This document shows, in pieces, positions 10,680-20,224 of a stretch of DNA of 64,000 nucleotides. The stretch lies in contig CAMCVA010000005.1 in assembly GCA_945879625.1 (NCBI GenBank), positions 1 to 64,000 of the forward strand, read 5' to 3'. A program made the translations under genes and the position numbers. Each line of letters begins with the position of its first letter. Position 1 is the first letter of the stretch. The notes beneath the pieces are model-generated. The model was not told the origin of the DNA, made no database searches, and worked only from the letters and a program-made list of their open reading frames with translations. The stretch comes from Flavobacterium psychrophilum. Lineage in GTDB: Bacteria > Bacteroidota > Bacteroidia > Flavobacteriales > Flavobacteriaceae.

Positions 10680-11333
10680 ATGAGACACGGAAAAAAATTC
10701 AATCACTTAAGCAGACAAAGAGGACATAGAAAATCTATGTTGGCTAATATGGCTTGTTCTCTAATAGAGCACAAACGTATTAACACTACTGTTGCTAAAG
10801 CTAAAGCGTTAAAACAATTTGTTGAGCCGCTTATTACAAAATCAAAAGAAGACACTACCCACAACCGCCGTACTGTTTTTGCTTACTTGCGTAGCAAATA
10901 TGCTGTAACTGATTTATTCAGAGACGTAGCTGCCAAAGTAGGTGATCGCCCAGGTGGTTATACCCGTATTATTAAAGTTGGAAATCGTTTAGGAGATAAT
11001 GCCGATATGGCCATGATCGAATTGGTAGATTTCAACGAAATATACAACGGGGGTAAAAAAGAAGAGAAAAAATCGAAAAGCCGTCGTGGCGGAAAAGCTA
11101 AAGGCGCTACAACTGCTCCTGCTGCTGCTCCAACCCAAGTCACAGCCGAATCGAGCGAAGCCAAAGTGGAAGCACCAGTGGCTGAGGAATCAAAATCAGA
11201 AGCTCCGGTTGTTGAAGAAACTGTTGCTGAAGTTGAAGCGCCAATCGTCGCAGAAACAACAGAAGTTACACCAGAAGCAGAGGCTCCAGAAGCACCTGCC
11301 GCTGAGGATAACACCGAAGAGAAAGCTGAATAA
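10680..11333 (+). CDS. rplQ: 50S ribosomal protein L17 with long acidic tail
   Basis: The first 120 or so residues are a normal L17 ([38 protein letters not shown]). Beyond residue 125 there is a short Lys/Arg-rich linker and then about 75 residues of Ala, Glu, Pro, Val and Thr. This low-complexity acidic tail has no L17 counterpart in E. coli, which is about 127 residues long; the total here is 217. The reading frame stays open without interruption, so this is a genuine extension and not a frameshift. The gene ends the operon and is followed by a hairpin terminator. Confidence 0.96.
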   Translation: MRHGKKFNHLSRQRGHRKSMLANMACSLIEHKRINTTVAKAKALKQFVEPLITKSKEDTTHNRRTVFAYLRSKYAVTDLFRDVAAKVGDRPGGYTRIIKVGNRLGDNADMAMIELVDFNEIYNGGKKEEKKSKSRRGGKAKGATTAPAAAPTQVTAESSEAKVEAPVAEESKSEAPVVEETVAEVEAPIVAETTEVTPEAEAPEAPAAEDNTEEKAE

Positions 11334-11358
11334 TGAAATTCGTCATTCTATACAAATC

Positions 11359-11396
11359 AAGGATAAACTTTTAAAGTTTGTCCTTTTTTTTTATCT
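11359..11396 (+). terminator. Rho-independent terminator after rplQ
   Basis: A 13-bp stem with one G-T pair (arms 11359-11371 and 11373-11385) is followed by a run of T residues through 11391 and a second T tract. It lies 25 bases after the rplQ stop and closes the ribosomal operon. Confidence 0.85.
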
Positions 11397-11417
11397 TTTT
11401 TTAAGGAACCTTGTACC

Positions 11418-11497
11418 TGCTCTACCCTACACCCGAGCGAAGCGAATTGACCGAACGACGCCGCAAAAGGATATCTGCTGCGATTAGGGATAGAGCA
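11418..11497. repeat. Imperfect palindromic intergenic element
   Basis: The outer arms TGCTCTACCCTA (11418-11429) and TAGGGATAGAGCA (11485-11497) are near-perfect inverse complements, with one base inserted in one arm. They enclose about 55 bases that are more GC-rich than the flanks. No ORF of note is present. On the minus strand the start reads CCCTAATCGCAGCAGATATCC. It resembles the dispersed intergenic elements I associate with flavobacterial genomes, but only this copy was noticed here. Confidence 0.5.
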
Positions 11498-11542
11498 CTA
11501 GAGATGTTTAAAAGTTTTAATAAATCTTTGCGTCTCTGCTTC

Positions 11543-11570
11543 TTTGTGAGCCAATAAAAAAATAAATTTG
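11543..11570 (+). promoter_or_regulatory. Putative promoter of carA
   Basis: A -33-like TTTG (11543-11546) and a -7 box TAAATTTG (11563-11570) fit the Bacteroidetes consensus TAnnTTTG, though the 16-base spacing is slightly short. The box lies 18 bases before the carA ATG. Confidence 0.6.
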
Positions 11571-11587
11571 CACAACATTCAACTACA

Positions 11588-12691
11588 ATGAACTACAACA
11601 CAAGACAACCCGCCATCCTTTTACTAAGCGACGGCACAATTTTTCACGGTAAATCTATCGGGATTTCTGGCACAACTTTCGGCGAAGTTTGCTTCAATAC
11701 CGGAATGACAGGATACCAAGAGATTTTTACTGATCCTTCCTATTTTGGTCAAATTATGGTTGCTACCCATCCTCACATCGGAAACTACGGGGTTCACCCA
11801 GACGAAGTCGAATCTAATTCTATAAAAATTGCAGGTTTGGTTTGCAAGAATTTTAGTTTTCCCTACTCCCGAGCGGGAGCCGATAAAAGTTTGGAAACCT
11901 ACTTTATAGAGCAAAATTTAATTGGAATTTCTGACGTGGATACGCGTGCTTTGGTTAGTTATATCAGAGATCATGGCGCGCAAAATGCTGTCATTTGTAC
12001 CGATAATACGCCTGTAGACGAATTGAAACAACTATTGGCCGCAGTCCCCAATATGGAGGGATTAGAATTGGCTTCAAAAGTTTCGACTACCTCAGCATAT
12101 TTTTATGGCAATCCGGAGGCAAGATTTCGTGTTGCCACAGTAGATTTGGGAATTAAAACCAATATCCTTCGCAATTTGGCTAGTCGTGATTGCTACATCA
12201 AAGTATTTCCGTATGATGCTACCTTTGCCGAGCTCAGCAGTTTTGACCCGCACGGCTATTTCTTATCCAATGGACCCGGCGATCCCGATCCATTGACGCA
12301 CGTACAAGACGTAGCACGAGAAATTTTGCAAACTAAAAAACCAGTTTTTGGTATTTGCTTAGGGCATCAAATTTTGGCTTTGGCCAACGGCATTTCAACC
12401 TATAAAATGTTTAATGGCCACCGCGGAATTAATCACCCCATAATGAATTTGCTCACAGGCAAAGGAGAGATTACTTCCCAAAATCATGGATTTGCGGTAA
12501 ATAGAGAAGAACTCGAAAACCATCCCGATTTTGAAATCACCCACGAACACCTCAACGACCACACCGTAGCCGGAATGCGCATGAAAAATCAAGATTGTTT
12601 TTCTGTGCAATATCACCCCGAGGCCAGTCCTGGGCCGCACGATTCGAGCTATTTGTTTGATGAATTTGTGCAATCTTTGCAACTGAACTAA
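11588..12691 (+). CDS. carA: Carbamoyl-phosphate synthase small subunit
   Basis: A 367-residue glutamine amidotransferase subunit that hydrolyses glutamine and passes ammonia to CarB to make carbamoyl phosphate for arginine and pyrimidine synthesis. The N-terminal CarA domain (GTTFGEVCFNTGMTGYQE, residues 28-45) is followed by a class I GATase domain. That domain has the nucleophile Cys257 in GICLGHQ and the His343/Glu345 pair in QYHPEASPGPHD. Length is typical. It stands alone, with no carB visible in the window. It has its own promoter box and lies downstream of the ribosomal terminator. Confidence 0.97.
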   Translation: MNYNTRQPAILLLSDGTIFHGKSIGISGTTFGEVCFNTGMTGYQEIFTDPSYFGQIMVATHPHIGNYGVHPDEVESNSIKIAGLVCKNFSFPYSRAGADKSLETYFIEQNLIGISDVDTRALVSYIRDHGAQNAVICTDNTPVDELKQLLAAVPNMEGLELASKVSTTSAYFYGNPEARFRVATVDLGIKTNILRNLASRDCYIKVFPYDATFAELSSFDPHGYFLSNGPGDPDPLTHVQDVAREILQTKKPVFGICLGHQILALANGISTYKMFNGHRGINHPIMNLLTGKGEITSQNHGFAVNREELENHPDFEITHEHLNDHTVAGMRMKNQDCFSVQYHPEASPGPHDSSYLFDEFVQSLQLN

Positions 12692-12732
12692 ACTAAAACG
12701 TTATCGTTAATAACATATTCTTTACAGTTTAC

Positions 12733-12759
12733 ATTCCATTCGAAGATGGAATATATTTG
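12733..12759 (+). promoter_or_regulatory. eno promoter box with overlapping inverted repeat
   Basis: The -7 box TATATTTG (12752-12759) is preceded by a perfect 7-bp inverted repeat ATTCCAT/ATGGAAT (arms 12733-12739 and 12746-12752, 6-base spacer) that touches its first base. The palindrome would sit between -33 and -7, where a repressor or activator could act. The eno ATG is 29 bases downstream. No clear -33 TTTG is present. Confidence 0.5.
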
Positions 12760-12770
12760 TTGAAGATTAA

Positions 12771-14081
<1,311 letters not shown>

Positions 14082-14102
14082 AATTCATTCGAATTGGTTT
14101 AC

Positions 14103-14136
14103 AAAACCCAGCACTAGTTGTTGGGTTTTTTATTTT
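14103..14136 (+). terminator. Rho-independent terminator after eno
   Basis: Arms 14103-14113 (AAAACCCAGCA) and 14119-14129 (TGTTGGGTTTT) form an 11-bp stem with one G-T pair and a 5-base loop. The 3' arm runs into a T tract. It begins 21 bases after the eno stop. Confidence 0.85.
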
Positions 14137-14220
14137 GTATAGTTTTGTTAAATTTTTACGATGTATTTTAAATTAACACATTCGATGCAGATTATCTTTT
14201 TTATATGGAATCTATTTAAC

Positions 14221-14228
14221 TAAATTTG
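14221..14228 (+). promoter_or_regulatory. Putative promoter box of gltA
   Basis: TAAATTTG matches the Bacteroidetes -7 consensus 41 bases before the gltA ATG, in an AT-rich gap bounded upstream by the eno terminator. No convincing -33 TTTG was found. Confidence 0.5.
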
Positions 14229-14269
14229 TTGTGTTTAAAATTTACTGCACTTAATACGCTTATACAATC

Positions 14270-15553
14270 ATGTTAAAAACAGCCATATTAGAATTCGACG
14301 GACAAAAGTACGAGTTCCCTGTATTAGTAGGGAGCGAAAACGAACCCGCTATCGATATTGATAAATTGCGTGCCTTAACCGGAGCAATTACGATAGATCC
14401 CGGGTATAAAAATTCAGGCTCATGCAAAAGTGAAATCACTTTTTTAGATGGAGAAGAAGGAATTCTTCGCTATCGAGGATACGCCATTGAAGACTTGGCC
14501 GATAAAGCCAGTTTTTTGGAAGTTTCCTATTTATTGATTTTTGGCGAATTACCAACAGCCGCTCAAATAGAGAAGTTTGAAAACGACATTCGCACCTATA
14601 CGTTGGTGAATGAGGAAATGAAAAACATCATTGATGGTTTTCCTAAAACGGCCCATCCAATGGGTATTTTAGCCTCGTTAACAAGTGCATTAACGGCTTT
14701 CAATCCAAAGGCTGTGAATCCGCATAACGAAAAAGAAATGTATGATGCGGTATGTAAAACCATAGGTAAGTTCTTAGTGATTGCTTCGTGGACATACAGA
14801 AAATCAATGGGTTATCCATTAAATTATTACGACAATACCAAAGGCTATGTAGATAATTTCATGCGTTTGATGTTTGAACTACCAACAGGACCTTATAAAG
14901 CTGATCCAAAAGTAGTTGCTGCGCTAGATAAATTATTTATTTTACACGCCGATCACGAACAAAACTGTTCTACCTCAACTGTGCGAATCGTTGGTTCTTC
15001 TCACGCTGGTTTATTTGCTTCAATTTCTGCAGGCGTTTCTGCACTTTGGGGACCACTTCACGGCGGGGCAAACCAAGCTGTATTAGAGATGTTGCAAGAA
15101 ATCCATGATAATGGTGGTGATGTGGCGAAATTCGTTTTAAAAGCAAAAGACAAAGATGATCCATTTCGCTTAATGGGATTTGGACACCGTGTGTACAAAA
15201 ACTTCGATCCAAGAGCTACTATAATTAAAAAAGCAGCCGATGATGTATTGACCGCTTTAGGTGTTGATGATCCATTGTTGGACATTGCCAAACAATTAGA
15301 AAAAGTAGCGTTAGAAGATGAATATTTCAAATCAAGAAATTTATATCCAAACGTAGATTTTTATTCAGGTATCATCTACCGCGCCATGGGTATTCCAGTT
15401 GAAATGTTTACCGTTTTGTTTGCTATTGGACGTTTACCCGGATGGATTGCCCAATGGAAAGAAATGCGCATCAACAAAGAACCGATTGGTCGCCCAAGAC
15501 AAATCTACACCGGACATCCGCTACGTAGTTTTGTAGCCATGGACAAACGCTAA
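14270..15553 (+). CDS. gltA: Citrate synthase
   Basis: A 427-residue type II citrate synthase that condenses acetyl-CoA and oxaloacetate at the entry of the TCA cycle. The catalytic histidines lie in WGPLHGGANQAVLEML (about residue 265) and MGFGHRVYKNFDPRA (about residue 305). The catalytic aspartate lies in VDFYSGIIYRAMGIP (about residue 362). The length and the N-terminal beta-sheet domain match the hexameric, NADH-sensitive type. It has its own promoter box and a strong terminator. Confidence 0.97.
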   Translation: MLKTAILEFDGQKYEFPVLVGSENEPAIDIDKLRALTGAITIDPGYKNSGSCKSEITFLDGEEGILRYRGYAIEDLADKASFLEVSYLLIFGELPTAAQIEKFENDIRTYTLVNEEMKNIIDGFPKTAHPMGILASLTSALTAFNPKAVNPHNEKEMYDAVCKTIGKFLVIASWTYRKSMGYPLNYYDNTKGYVDNFMRLMFELPTGPYKADPKVVAALDKLFILHADHEQNCSTSTVRIVGSSHAGLFASISAGVSALWGPLHGGANQAVLEMLQEIHDNGGDVAKFVLKAKDKDDPFRLMGFGHRVYKNFDPRATIIKKAADDVLTALGVDDPLLDIAKQLEKVALEDEYFKSRNLYPNVDFYSGIIYRAMGIPVEMFTVLFAIGRLPGWIAQWKEMRINKEPIGRPRQIYTGHPLRSFVAMDKR

Positions 15554-15574
15554 TATCTTTCAATAGTTATAAAC

Positions 15575-15604
15575 AAAGCTTCTCACAAACGGGAAGCTTT
15601 TTTA
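15575..15604 (+). terminator. Rho-independent terminator after gltA
   Basis: A 10-bp stem (arms 15575-15584 and 15591-15600, one T-G pair) with a 6-base loop and a T run through 15603. Its T tract runs directly into the next promoter box. Confidence 0.85.
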
Positions 15605-15610
15605 TATTTG
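15603..15610 (+). promoter_or_regulatory. Putative promoter box of the DDAH-like gene
   Basis: TATATTTG fits TAnnTTTG and begins at the end of the gltA terminator T tract, 21 bases before the next ATG. Terminator and promoter are thus packed back to back. Confidence 0.5.
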
Positions 15611-15631
15611 TTTCCAAGCTAAATACTATTT

Positions 15632-16546
15632 ATGTTACCACTTCATGTTACCAATGAAACGTCCAAATTAATAGCCGTTGTTCTTGGTTCGGCAGTAAAT
15701 AACGGACCAACACCTACCGCAGCCGAGGCCTATGATCCCAAATCATTAGAACATATTCTAGCCGGAACATATCCCGTAGAAGCGGATATGGTGCGTGAAA
15801 TGGAGGCGTTTGATGCGGTATTTCAAAAATATGGCGTGCAGGTTTATCGTCCGGATTTGATAGAAAATTATAACCAGATTTTTGCCCGTGATATCGGATT
15901 TGTAATAGACGATATTTTCATCAAAGCCAATATCTTGCCCGATAGAGAGCGCGAATTGGACGCTATTCAATATGTAATTGATCAACTAGATCCCGCTAAA
16001 GTGGTTCGCCCTCCCGAGGAAGTGCACATCGAAGGCGGCGACGTCATGTTGTGGAACGACTATATTTTTATTGGCACCTACAAAGGATCGGATTACAAAG
16101 ACTACATTACTGCCCGAACCAATATGGCTGGAGTAAATTACATTAAAAAGCTTTTTCCGCATAAAATTGTCAAGGAATTTGATTTGGTAAAATCTAAATT
16201 GGAAGCTCGTGACAATGCCCTGCATTTGGATTGCTGTTTTCAACCAGTAGGCGAAAATAAAGGCATCATTTACAAAAGCGGTTTTCGTGAAGAAGCCGAT
16301 TACGTGTTTTTGTTAGAACTGTTTGGCAAAGAAAATTTATTTCACCTCACCCGAGAAGAAATGTACCACATGAATTCTAATGTATTTTCTATTGATACGA
16401 ATGTGGTGGTTTCCGAACAAAAATTCACCCGCCTCAATACCTGGTTGCGCGACAATGGCTTTACGGTAGAAGAAATTCCCTATGCCGAAATCGCCAAACA
16501 AGAAGGCCTGTTGCGCTGCTCGACTTTGCCGTTGATTAGAGTATAG
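15632..16546 (+). CDS. DDAH-like amidinotransferase-fold hydrolase
   Basis: A 304-residue member of the guanidino-group-modifying superfamily (dimethylarginine dimethylaminohydrolase, arginine deiminase and amidinotransferase relatives). The catalytic pattern is visible: Glu134-Gly-Gly-Asp, His198 in LHLDCCF, and the nucleophile Cys296 near the C terminus in LLRCSTLPL. Such enzymes hydrolyse or transfer the guanidino group of arginine derivatives to give citrulline or ornithine. The exact substrate cannot be read from sequence. It lies 39 bases upstream of the CtlX-like gene, probably in one transcript. Confidence 0.85.
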   Translation: MLPLHVTNETSKLIAVVLGSAVNNGPTPTAAEAYDPKSLEHILAGTYPVEADMVREMEAFDAVFQKYGVQVYRPDLIENYNQIFARDIGFVIDDIFIKANILPDRERELDAIQYVIDQLDPAKVVRPPEEVHIEGGDVMLWNDYIFIGTYKGSDYKDYITARTNMAGVNYIKKLFPHKIVKEFDLVKSKLEARDNALHLDCCFQPVGENKGIIYKSGFREEADYVFLLELFGKENLFHLTREEMYHMNSNVFSIDTNVVVSEQKFTRLNTWLRDNGFTVEEIPYAEIAKQEGLLRCSTLPLIRV

Positions 16547-16585
16547 CTGAAAAAACCTGAAACCTGAAACTTGAAATCTTTCTCC

Positions 16586-17536
16586 ATGAACCAAACCACC
16601 TCCTCACTCCTCATGATTCGTCCGGTAGCTTTTCGGATGAACGAGCAAACCGCAGTGAATAATTATTACCAAAAAGTACTCGACAATTTATTACCGGCGA
16701 CCGTCAATGCCAAAGCGCAGCAGGAATTTGATGCCTTTGTGACCAAATTACAAGCGGTTGGAGTTGATGTTACGGTTGTTGATGATACCCTAAATCCCGA
16801 TACGCCCGATTCCATTTTTCCAAACAATTGGATTTCGTTTCACCAAAATGGCGACGTGGTCTTGTACCCCATGTTTGCTGAAAATCGCCGAAGCGAACGC
16901 CGCGAAGACATATTGGATATGCTCGAAGACAAAGGCTTTCAGATTGAAAACATTGTCGATTATACCTCTGCCGAAACCGATGGATTTTATATTGAAGGAA
17001 CAGGAAGTTTGCTCTTGGATCGGGCCAATGGCATAGCCTATTGTGCGCTGTCTCCGCGTGCCGACGAAGAATTATTCATCGAATTTTGTGAAGATTTTGA
17101 CATGGCTCCGGTAATTTTCAATGCCTATCAAACCATAAATAATGAACGAAAACTCATTTACCACACCAACGTAATGATGTGTTTGGGTACTACTTTTGCG
17201 GTAATTTGTGCCGATTGCATAGACGACAAACAAGAGCGAAAAATGGTGTTGGAGCAACTCAAAAAATCTGGAAAAGAAGTGATTCTTATCTCGGAAGAAC
17301 AAGTAAATAACTTTGCCGGAAATATGTTGGAGGTGCTGGGACATGCCAATCAAAAGTACCTGGTGATGAGTGCAAGTGCGCACGGAAGTCTCACCGCAGA
17401 TCAAATCAAGAAATTAGAAAAACACGCTACTATTTTAAGCTCAAGCCTAGATACCATTGAAGCTTGTGGCGGAGGTAGTGCCCGTTGCATGATGGCCGAG
17501 ATCTTTTTGCCAAAAGTGGCTAAATCCCTCGAATAA
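16586..17536 (+). CDS. ctlX: Citrulline utilisation hydrolase CtlX family
   Basis: A 316-residue second member of the same superfamily. Motifs are FPNNWISFHQNGDVVLYPM (about residues 78-96), Glu137 in EGTGSLLLD, His193 in IYHTNVMMCLG, and the cysteine near the C terminus in ACGGGSARCMMAE. The CtlX family was named for its link to citrulline use in Bacteroidetes. The frame is open upstream from a TTG at 16571, but ATG 16586 begins the conserved sequence. The 3' end overlaps the convergent MarC-family gene by 17 bases. Confidence 0.85.
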   Translation: MNQTTSSLLMIRPVAFRMNEQTAVNNYYQKVLDNLLPATVNAKAQQEFDAFVTKLQAVGVDVTVVDDTLNPDTPDSIFPNNWISFHQNGDVVLYPMFAENRRSERREDILDMLEDKGFQIENIVDYTSAETDGFYIEGTGSLLLDRANGIAYCALSPRADEELFIEFCEDFDMAPVIFNAYQTINNERKLIYHTNVMMCLGTTFAVICADCIDDKQERKMVLEQLKKSGKEVILISEEQVNNFAGNMLEVLGHANQKYLVMSASAHGSLTADQIKKLEKHATILSSSLDTIEACGGGSARCMMAEIFLPKVAKSLE

Positions 17537-18143
17537 TACTCAATACCGCACTAATAATGTATTGAATACCAATGGCAATGGTTAAAAATCCGATGATGCG
17601 TGAAATGGCTACAATACCTGAAGATCCTAAAAAATTGGCCAAATAATGCGCACTGCGCAACACAAAATAAATAGAAGCGGCTACAACTACAATTGCTATG
17701 CTCGAAATAATTATTTCGTCGGGGGCTTGGTGTTCTTGGTAGTAGGCAATTAACAAGGAGATTGAACCTGGTCCGGCAAGCATAGGCATTGCCAAGGGCG
17801 TTAAGGCAATGTCGTTTCGGTTCTGAATTTCTTCTTCTACTTTTTTGTTGATCCCTTTGTTTTTATTGAACTGTCCATTGAGCAGCGAAAACCCGGAACT
17901 GGCAATGATGATGCCGCCAGCTATTCGTAATGCAGTTATAGTAATGCCAAAAAATTCGAGTACATATTGACCCACAAAAAAGGAAATCAATAAAATAATA
18001 CACACATTAATCGAAGTCTTTAAGGAAACACGGGCACGGTCTTTTGGGCTGTAATCTTGTGTGAGACCCACAAAAATAGGAATAGTGCCAATTGGATTTA
18101 AAACCGAAAACAAGGCAAAAAAAAGGTAGATAAATAATTCCAT
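17520..18143 (-). CDS. MarC-family integral membrane protein
   Basis: A 207-residue, about six-span inner-membrane protein. It carries the family hallmarks FSVLNPIGTIPIFVGLT near residues 12-28, ALRIAGGIIIASSGFSLLNG (about residues 75-94) and the PLAMPMLAGPGSI motif near residues 116-128. MarC proteins were once linked to multiple antibiotic resistance, and their function remains unclear. It converges on ctlX with overlapping 3' ends. Confidence 0.88.
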   Translation of the reverse strand: MELFIYLFFALFSVLNPIGTIPIFVGLTQDYSPKDRARVSLKTSINVCIILLISFFVGQYVLEFFGITITALRIAGGIIIASSGFSLLNGQFNKNKGINKKVEEEIQNRNDIALTPLAMPMLAGPGSISLLIAYYQEHQAPDEIIISSIAIVVVAASIYFVLRSAHYLANFLGSSGIVAISRIIGFLTIAIGIQYIISAVLSIIRGI

Positions 18144-18174
18144 AGTATAGAATATAAACTGGGCTTAACTTTGT

Positions 18175-18182
18175 CAAAGGTA
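18175..18182 (-). promoter_or_regulatory. Putative promoter box of the MarC-family gene
   Basis: On the minus strand this reads TACCTTTG, a TAnnTTTG match 31 bases upstream of the ATG. No well-spaced -33 element was seen. Confidence 0.45.
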
Positions 18183-18231
18183 AAATTAAAAACAAATAAG
18201 TTTTACTTTATTTGAATGCGATTCAATTTTG

Positions 18232-18239
18232 TAGTTTTG
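18232..18239 (+). promoter_or_regulatory. Promoter box abutting the start of the CoA-binding gene
   Basis: TAGTTTTG ends only 4 bases before the ATG at 18244. If this is the -7 element, transcription would start at or next to the start codon and the mRNA would be nearly leaderless. The same layout is seen before recR. Confidence 0.5.
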
Positions 18240-18243
18240 CAGC

Positions 18244-18609
18244 ATGAAAAACAAAAAAACCTTGGTTCTTGGAGCCAGTACCAAGCCCGAACGCTATGCC
18301 TTTAAAGCTATAGAAAGTCTAGTAGCCAAAGGGCATTCGGTATTAGCCATTGGACAAAATGCTGGAGAAGTGAGTGGCATCAAAATTCAAACCAAATTAA
18401 TCCCCATCAAAAATATAAATACGGTAACACTATACCTAAATCCGTTGCGACAACGGGACTACTACAACTACATCATTGAGGCCAAACCCAAGCGTGTGGT
18501 CTTTAATCCTGGCACCGAAAATCCGCAGTTTTATCAATTGTTACAAAGCAACGGAATCGCCGTAGAGGTTGCCTGTACCTTGGTGTTGTTGGCTACCAAT
18601 CAATATTAG
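18244..18609 (+). CDS. CoA-binding Rossmann-fold protein
   Basis: A 121-residue single-domain protein of the CoA_binding_2 type. It shows the dinucleotide-style start KTLVLGASTKPERYAFKAI (residues 4-22), then LYLNPLRQRDYYNYI and the RVVFNPGTENPQFYQLLQ segment, as in YccU/DUF55-like CoA-binding proteins. No catalytic role is known for this family. The last 4 bases overlap the convergent symporter gene. Confidence 0.85.
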   Translation: MKNKKTLVLGASTKPERYAFKAIESLVAKGHSVLAIGQNAGEVSGIKIQTKLIPIKNINTVTLYLNPLRQRDYYNYIIEAKPKRVVFNPGTENPQFYQLLQSNGIAVEVACTLVLLATNQY

Positions 18610-20108
18610 AATTTGGTTTGTCCGGTTGCGGGCTTGCTAATTAACCACAAACCAATAAAGGTGAGCAATCCGTTTATCAAAATAATTTCGGTATCAAATG
18701 CATAGGCGCCTACCAGCAAACTGCTGTATTTGCTCAAAAAGAAACAAAGTAGCGGGGCAACCACACAAACTAGCGGAACCCACTTGTCTTTTACGGTTTT
18801 GCTCTGCCAAAACAACCCAAACCCATACAAGCCCAGCAACGGGCCATAGGTGTAGGAGGCAATCTTAAAAATGATGCTCACCACCGAGGAGTCATTTATC
18901 GCGTTGAAAACCAAAATCACCAAAAACAACAAGACCGAAAAGCCAACATGCACCCAATGACGGGTTTGTACCACATTGGTTTTGTGGCTGTTTTCGGGTT
19001 TGTCCATCCCCAAGAAATCAACACAAAATGAGGTAGTGAGCGCCGTGAGTGCGCTATCAGTAGTAGCAAAGGTCGCGGCAGTAAGGCCCAGTAAAAAAAT
19101 AATAGACGGAATTAAACTCAGGTGATGAAAGGCAATTTCGGGAAATAGCAAATCAGTTCTGGGATTGCCTGTGGCCAAATCTAGTGGAACAGCTACTTGG
19201 TTTTGCTGCGCATATATGTATAATAAAGCACCGACACTCAAGAAAAAAACATTAATCACAATAAAAATACCGGTAAACGTAAACATGTTTTTTTGCGCTT
19301 CCTTGATGTTGACGCAACTCAGGTTTTTTTGCATCAAATCTTGGTCTAAACCCACCATAGCGAGTGTAACAAACATTCCGCCAATAAATTGTTTCCAGAA
19401 ATAGGTGCCTTTTAAATAATCTTCAAAGAAAAACACCTTCGAATAATTGCTGTTCTTGATGGCTTCAAAGGCCTCGACAGGGCCGTAATCTAGGTTGTGG
19501 CAAATGATAAAAATAGTCAAGAACACCGAAGAGACTAAGAAAAATGTTTGCAAGGTATCGGTAATGATAATGGTTTTTAATCCGCCGCGGTAGGTGTAGG
19601 CAAAAATAAAGGCCAACGAAAGCAATACCGTTACAGCAAAGGGAATATTATAATAATCAAAGACATAGCGTTGTAATACAATCACCACCAAATACAGTCG
19701 AAAGGCCGAGCCAATGGTGCGGCTAATTAAAAAAATACTGGCTGCCGTTTTGTAACTGATTACGCCCAAACGCTGCTCAATGTAGCTGTAGATCGAGGTG
19801 AGGTTCATGCGGTAATACAACGGCAATAAGATGGTGGCAATGAGCACAAAACCTACCGCATTTCCCAATACAAACTGAAAATATTTAAACTGCAAATCGG
19901 GGTTTCCAACTTCGCCTGGCACCGAAATAAACGTTACGCCCGAAAGCGCGGTACCAATCATTCCAAAGGCTACTAAATACCACTTTGAATTTTTATTGGC
20001 TTTAAAAAACGCATCGTTGCTGGAATCTTTTTTGCTCATGAAATGCGAAATCAAGAACAAAACGCCAAAATAGAGAATGATAATTGTGAGAATGGTTGCT
20101 GCCGACAT
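18606..20108 (-). CDS. Sodium:solute symporter family protein
   Basis: A 500-residue integral membrane protein with about 13 predicted hydrophobic spans, in the SSS/SLC5 family (Na+-coupled uptake). Typical segments are ALSGVTFISVPGEVG early on, GGLKTIIITDTLQTFF in the middle, and LGLTAATFATTDSALTALTTSFCVDF near residue 360 (in pieces). The frame is open 16 codons further upstream, but the ATG at 20108 opens directly into the first transmembrane helix and matches family starts. The substrate cannot be deduced. Confidence 0.88.
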   Translation of the reverse strand: MSAATILTIIILYFGVLFLISHFMSKKDSSNDAFFKANKNSKWYLVAFGMIGTALSGVTFISVPGEVGNPDLQFKYFQFVLGNAVGFVLIATILLPLYYRMNLTSIYSYIEQRLGVISYKTAASIFLISRTIGSAFRLYLVVIVLQRYVFDYYNIPFAVTVLLSLAFIFAYTYRGGLKTIIITDTLQTFFLVSSVFLTIFIICHNLDYGPVEAFEAIKNSNYSKVFFFEDYLKGTYFWKQFIGGMFVTLAMVGLDQDLMQKNLSCVNIKEAQKNMFTFTGIFIVINVFFLSVGALLYIYAQQNQVAVPLDLATGNPRTDLLFPEIAFHHLSLIPSIIFLLGLTAATFATTDSALTALTTSFCVDFLGMDKPENSHKTNVVQTRHWVHVGFSVLLFLVILVFNAINDSSVVSIIFKIASYTYGPLLGLYGFGLFWQSKTVKDKWVPLVCVVAPLLCFFLSKYSSLLVGAYAFDTEIILINGLLTFIGLWLISKPATGQTKF

Positions 20109-20212
20109 AAGGGTTGGTTTAGTTTGGCCAAAATACGCATTCAATGGGTATTTCACAATAATAAATTTAATTCTTAGCGGTTATTTTCCAAATTTCTAAT
20201 TTCCAAATTCCC

Positions 20213-20220
20213 TACTTTTG
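20213..20220 (+). promoter_or_regulatory. Promoter box abutting the recR start
   Basis: TACTTTTG followed by only CTGC before the ATG at 20225. It has the same near-leaderless layout as at 18232 (TAGTTTTG, CAGC, ATG). Confidence 0.5.
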
Positions 20221-20224
20221 CTGC

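Noticed and set aside
10958..11314. Minus-strand Ala/Ser-rich frame opposite rplQ
   Set aside because: A compositional mirror of the Ala/Glu-rich tail with no independent evidence.
11086..11487. Open frame overlapping the rplQ tail and running through the terminator
   Set aside because: It is a Lys/Leu/Gln-rich out-of-frame reading of the low-complexity rplQ tail, and it crosses the hairpin and the palindromic element.
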